A program made the position numbers and the translations under genes. This document shows positions 57,317 to 64,000 of a stretch of DNA of 64,000 nucleotides, piece after piece (within the stretch, counting starts at the first letter, position 1; every line of letters begins with the position of its first letter). The stretch is from positions 1,501,241-1,565,240 of the forward strand of contig PSQN01000005.1 in the NCBI GenBank assembly GCA_002989075.1, given 5' to 3'. The stretch is from Arthonia radiata (Eukaryota; Ascomycota; Arthoniomycetes; Arthoniales; Arthoniaceae). The notes beneath the pieces were generated by a model, which made no database searches, was not told the DNA's origin, and saw only the letters and a program-made list of their open reading frames with translations.

Positions 57317-59749
57317 CCAAGCAAGGGTGTGGCGGCTAGATATCGAGGCGGGCGGCGGTGCAGATCGTCATTGATCGTTTCGATAGTGAAGCGGGCTTTG
57401 TGAAGAGAGGGAGTTGAGTGAGGTTTGTCGCAGGTAGATGGAAGTGGAAGGATACGAGATGTGCGACGGCAGTAGTAGCGGTAAGAATGACGGGAGGTCG
57501 TTGTGGTGTTGGCTGAGCGAGTAGAGGCAGTCGAGGGGAGGGTTGGGTGGTTGGGCAAGGTTTGGCGGAGTCTTGGGTACTGTATGGACAGAAGTGGAAG
57601 AATAATGGGGAGGGGTGCCCTCGGTCGGCTGTTGAGAATCGCTTCGGGCTTAGGCCAATGCGCGCGAGCTCAGCGACGCGAACGAATGACTCTCTCCCAA
57701 TCACAGTCCAAGGCCGTCGAGAAGAATTGCAAGGTCGCAGAATGGGAGCAGTAATGCACGAGCTTGACTTTTCGACCCCGGAATCTAGAAGAGCGCACGG
57801 GAAAGCCACAAGGAAAGGCAGGTGTTGACGCAGAACGCTCGGTGCTTTGGTCAGGGTTTGGTACGGCCACCCCACATAAAAGGCGCGTCTCTCGCATCCA
57901 CTCCCAGGCCGCTGTCTGTCGCCCTCCGCACTTCAGGAGAGAAGAGCGTTGGATCTCATGCAGGCTCGTTATTGTCAGTCAGCAATACCGTGCGACGCCA
58001 CAGTCATGGGCAGAGGAACGTAGCGATTAATAGGATTGTTGGTCCAAATGAGGACGCTCGGACCGCATGGTTCCATTATTGCGACAGTTCAGTTCGCCCC
58101 GCGCTGCATCCATCGTGCGTCGGAGCTGCTCCTTCCATTGCTTCCGCGCGAATCTATTACTGATGGATTGATGTAAACAGGAGCTCCAGCATCCACAAGC
58201 TGCCACAGAGCTGGCGGCGAGTCTACGAGTTGCGGTGACTGCGGCCGCCGTTCCAGATTCGCCACACCTTCGAGATTTCCGCGTCCTCCAACAACGTCCA
58301 TGTGACAGTGAAGCATGTGCCTTTCCGGCCATGTCTCCACCCGGCACGTTGGCGTCCGTTACGGCGCAGCGTCGCGCCAAGCCTGCCAATCAGATGTCAG
58401 CTCTTGCGCGTGTAGTGAAATGCAGTCGAGTTCATCGTGACCTGCAATACTCATTTCGTAGAAAAGAATGCCATGTCGCTATCAACCTTGACAGCAACAA
58501 TGTGATGGCGCAGGTCACTGATCCCATCACAAAACCCCATCACACCCCGTAAGCGGCTCACGGAGAAGAACTCATGCAAAACCATCGCTTGCGAGCTGTC
58601 TCATTCGAGCAGGAGCTGTCGCCCGCAGCCTTAGGTCCTCGCCCTCGCAGTAGTTCATTGTACTTCCTGCACTTCCCCGGCCCATTGAGATCGTTGCAAC
58701 GCCACCGGGCTAGACGAGTCTGTGGGGTATACATCGAAGATGTCTTCATCTTCATCGCATCCCCGCGCGGATGTCGTTCCGTGCTGGGTTCAGGCCTGGC
58801 GGAAGACGCATTTCCGCCGGCCGCAACCCTAGTGGAACTGTCAGTGTGACGGCCTCTGAATCAGCAGGTTAACCTCGCGAACGCCGTATTAAGTTGTTAT
58901 TCTGTGACCGATGTCCTGCATGGATCCACGATGGCGTAAGCGCCAGCCGCGAGGGACCCGCCAGACGCGATGGAGCGAACTCTCTTGTCCACACCCGTTC
59001 CCAGGGCCATGGATTCTGTGATCACGAGCCAGATCCACTTCGCTGGTCTCCGAGTTTGCCCGATGTCTCGAAGTTCAAAGAAAATTGAGTTCCTCGTGTA
59101 TGAGATCCAGAGTGCGGGCAGCTTGTGTGTGCGCGTATGGGTGCGCATGTGCGTCCGAGATGGGTTGCAGGCGGGCGAGATTGGCTAAGCGCATTCGGAC
59201 CGATTCGAGCTGTGTTGTGTTGCCACCACCATTGCTGCTTTGAGCTCGTCGTGATGGTGCGTTTTCGCTTTCGAGGACTTTGGCGGCTACTACGCTGGTG
59301 TAGGGTGGGTGCTGCTTATATATGTGCCTTGTTATCTATAAGATTGAGGTGACTAGGCTTTATCTATGATTGTGAGTTTCGTCATGTAGGACGGGTATTG
59401 CCTATCAGCATGAATAGATAAACCTCGGGCAGTCACAGATGTCAGTGTTTTGTCAGGAGCACGCGATGGAGCATTGAACCCTGAGTGGCCGTCTATCATC
59501 ATGTTCAAAACTACAGAAGAATGTATACATGAGCGGTATCTGTCGGTGTACAATTCGGTACCGTCATTTGCGTAACAAGTTTCTTCCCTTCTACTCGCTC
59601 GGCCGTTCTGCTTTCAAATGTTTCGAAGTCGACTTCTCAGTCTTACTACTCAGTCATTCTTCATCGTAGTGAACGAGGGCGAAGGCAGCTACCGTGATGT
59701 TGATGCACGCTGCGCATCGCCTTCTCTCGCTCATGCGCCAGACTCTTTT
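57317..59749. promoter_or_regulatory. 2.4-kb region upstream of areA
   Basis: Only short or non-ATG frames are seen, none with motifs. Long leaders and promoters are common for areA genes. This is the probable areA promoter (minus strand) plus the ARG5,6 3' flank at the right end. Confidence 0.45.
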
Positions 59750-63363
<3,614 letters not shown>

Positions 63364-63727
63364 TTAGTGGTGCTTCCGACCCTCGACAACTGCATGCGCG
63401 TTAGTTGAGCGTCGTGGCCTTGATAAGTGAAGCTTTGCTTACCAGCTGGCACAATGATGATGACCAAGAGGAGGATAATTCCAATGATTATGCACATACG
63501 CATCTTCATGTCTGTCCACCACGTCAGCGCCGGGTCATGAGCTGAACGAATGCTCGAGGCTCACCTTTCCACCACATTTGCTTTCTGACGCGATTGGCAC
63601 CTCGACGGAAGCCCTGTGCTGATGTGGCAAGGTTGTCGGTCTTATCCTGCAGAGAGTCGAGGCGTTCGCCACGCTGTGAAACCTTGTTGATGTTGTCGCG
63701 CATGACACCGACTGTGTCGTCAATTTG
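63364..63727 (-). CDS. Synaptobrevin-type v-SNARE (Snc1/VAMP), 3' part
   Basis: A vesicle R-SNARE for exocytosis and endosomal recycling. Three terminal exons on the minus strand: 63727-63565, 63511-63443 and 63389-63364, joined by 53-nt introns. The translation gives the whole SNARE helix, from [20 protein letters not shown] through [20 protein letters not shown] to [14 protein letters not shown], with the zero-layer Arg in [12 protein letters not shown]. Then come the basic KDMKMRMC and a single membrane anchor [16 protein letters not shown], with the short tail VVEGRKHH. The 5' exon with the start is not found: the sequence from 63728 to the edge looks like intron, so the N-terminus probably lies beyond the window. 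Partial gene. Confidence 0.92.
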
Positions 63728-64000
63728 CTATTGATCCCATGTCAGCTCATGATTCCACTCGAATGAAGTTGGTCGTCAGGATTCGAGGTGGCACAAGCAC
63801 ATCTATCAGATGCGCTTGCATAGCGAAAGGATGACAGAGCTCGAAAGCGCCGTGATATGTATGAGCCCCGATAAGTGTTGCTCAAGCCTCTTCGTGTGCC
63901 CTCGGCGTGAAAGCTGCACACGTCCATGGGTCTAAAAGCCGCCTCTTGTCGCTGCTCTTCATCGCTTGGTTGCTACGTCGGGGCGCGAAACTGTTGAGGA
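63728..64000 (-). other. Probable intron of the v-SNARE gene at the window edge
   Basis: The sequence ends in a TAG acceptor just before 63727 and contains CTGAC about 15 nt upstream. No frame here continues the SNARE N-terminus. Confidence 0.5.

Noticed and set aside
57336-57875. 179-codon minus-strand frame upstream of areA
   Set aside because: Begins with GTG, is Pro/Ser low-complexity, and lies in the areA leader/promoter.

Overview
This window is nuclear DNA of a filamentous ascomycete (Pezizomycotina; a Dothideomycete is plausible but cannot be proven here). The evidence is the intron style: 47-65 nt introns with GTRNGT donors, CTRAC/CTGAC branch points and CAG/TAG acceptors. The gene set agrees: an AreA-type GATA factor, a fungal ARG5,6-type fused arginine enzyme, a DASH Hsk3 subunit, Las17/WASP, fungal Zn2Cys6 and RTA1-like families, and a Fig1-like protein. 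Gene models were spliced by hand from donor, acceptor, branch point and reading-frame agreement. Gene density is about one per 2-3 kb in the ends and much lower in the middle.

Layout. 0.7-9.5 kb: a GlcG/HbpS-like protein, the ribosome-biogenesis factor Ipi1 (-), a divergent WASP/Las17 actin regulator (+), an aldo/keto reductase (-), a conserved fungal protein of unknown function (+) and a type III polyketide synthase (-). 9.5-20 kb: a small Cys-rich protein (-), a zinc-finger/APH-fold kinase-like protein (+), a Fig1-like membrane protein (-) and a large five-exon protein with a fungal STAND-type N-terminal domain (+). 20-27 kb: an RTA1-like seven-helix protein whose last stop is followed by 50 more open codons, a Zn2Cys6 transcription factor and a small EutQ-like cupin.

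27-47 kb is gene-poor. I find only an intact MFS transporter (35.1-36.7 kb, with a 15-nt exon) and a short intronless protein with three C2H2-like fingers separated by 9-residue repeats (40.9-41.3 kb). Around them are diverged repeats, a cluster of CGG/CCG inverted triplets, one TG...CA-bounded segment that may be a solo LTR, and decayed repeat copies that include the 3' end of the neighbouring protease gene.

47-64 kb returns to housekeeping genes: signal peptide peptidase (-), Smc5 (-), Hsk3 (+), AreA (-, with a 17-nt exon), the mitochondrial acetylglutamate kinase/acetylglutamyl-phosphate reductase ARG5,6 (-), and the 3' part of a synaptobrevin v-SNARE (-) running off the right edge.

The genes do not form one pathway. 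AreA and ARG5,6 are both nitrogen metabolism and adjacent, and Smc5 and Hsk3 are both chromosome maintenance and divergently arranged. I see no complete secondary-metabolite cluster: the type III PKS has no obvious tailoring partner except possibly the nearby aldo/keto reductase. No strong candidate for a wholly new system was found. The least explained items are the STAND-N multi-exon protein, the repeat-containing zinc-finger ORF, the small Cys-rich gene and the decayed tandem repeats.
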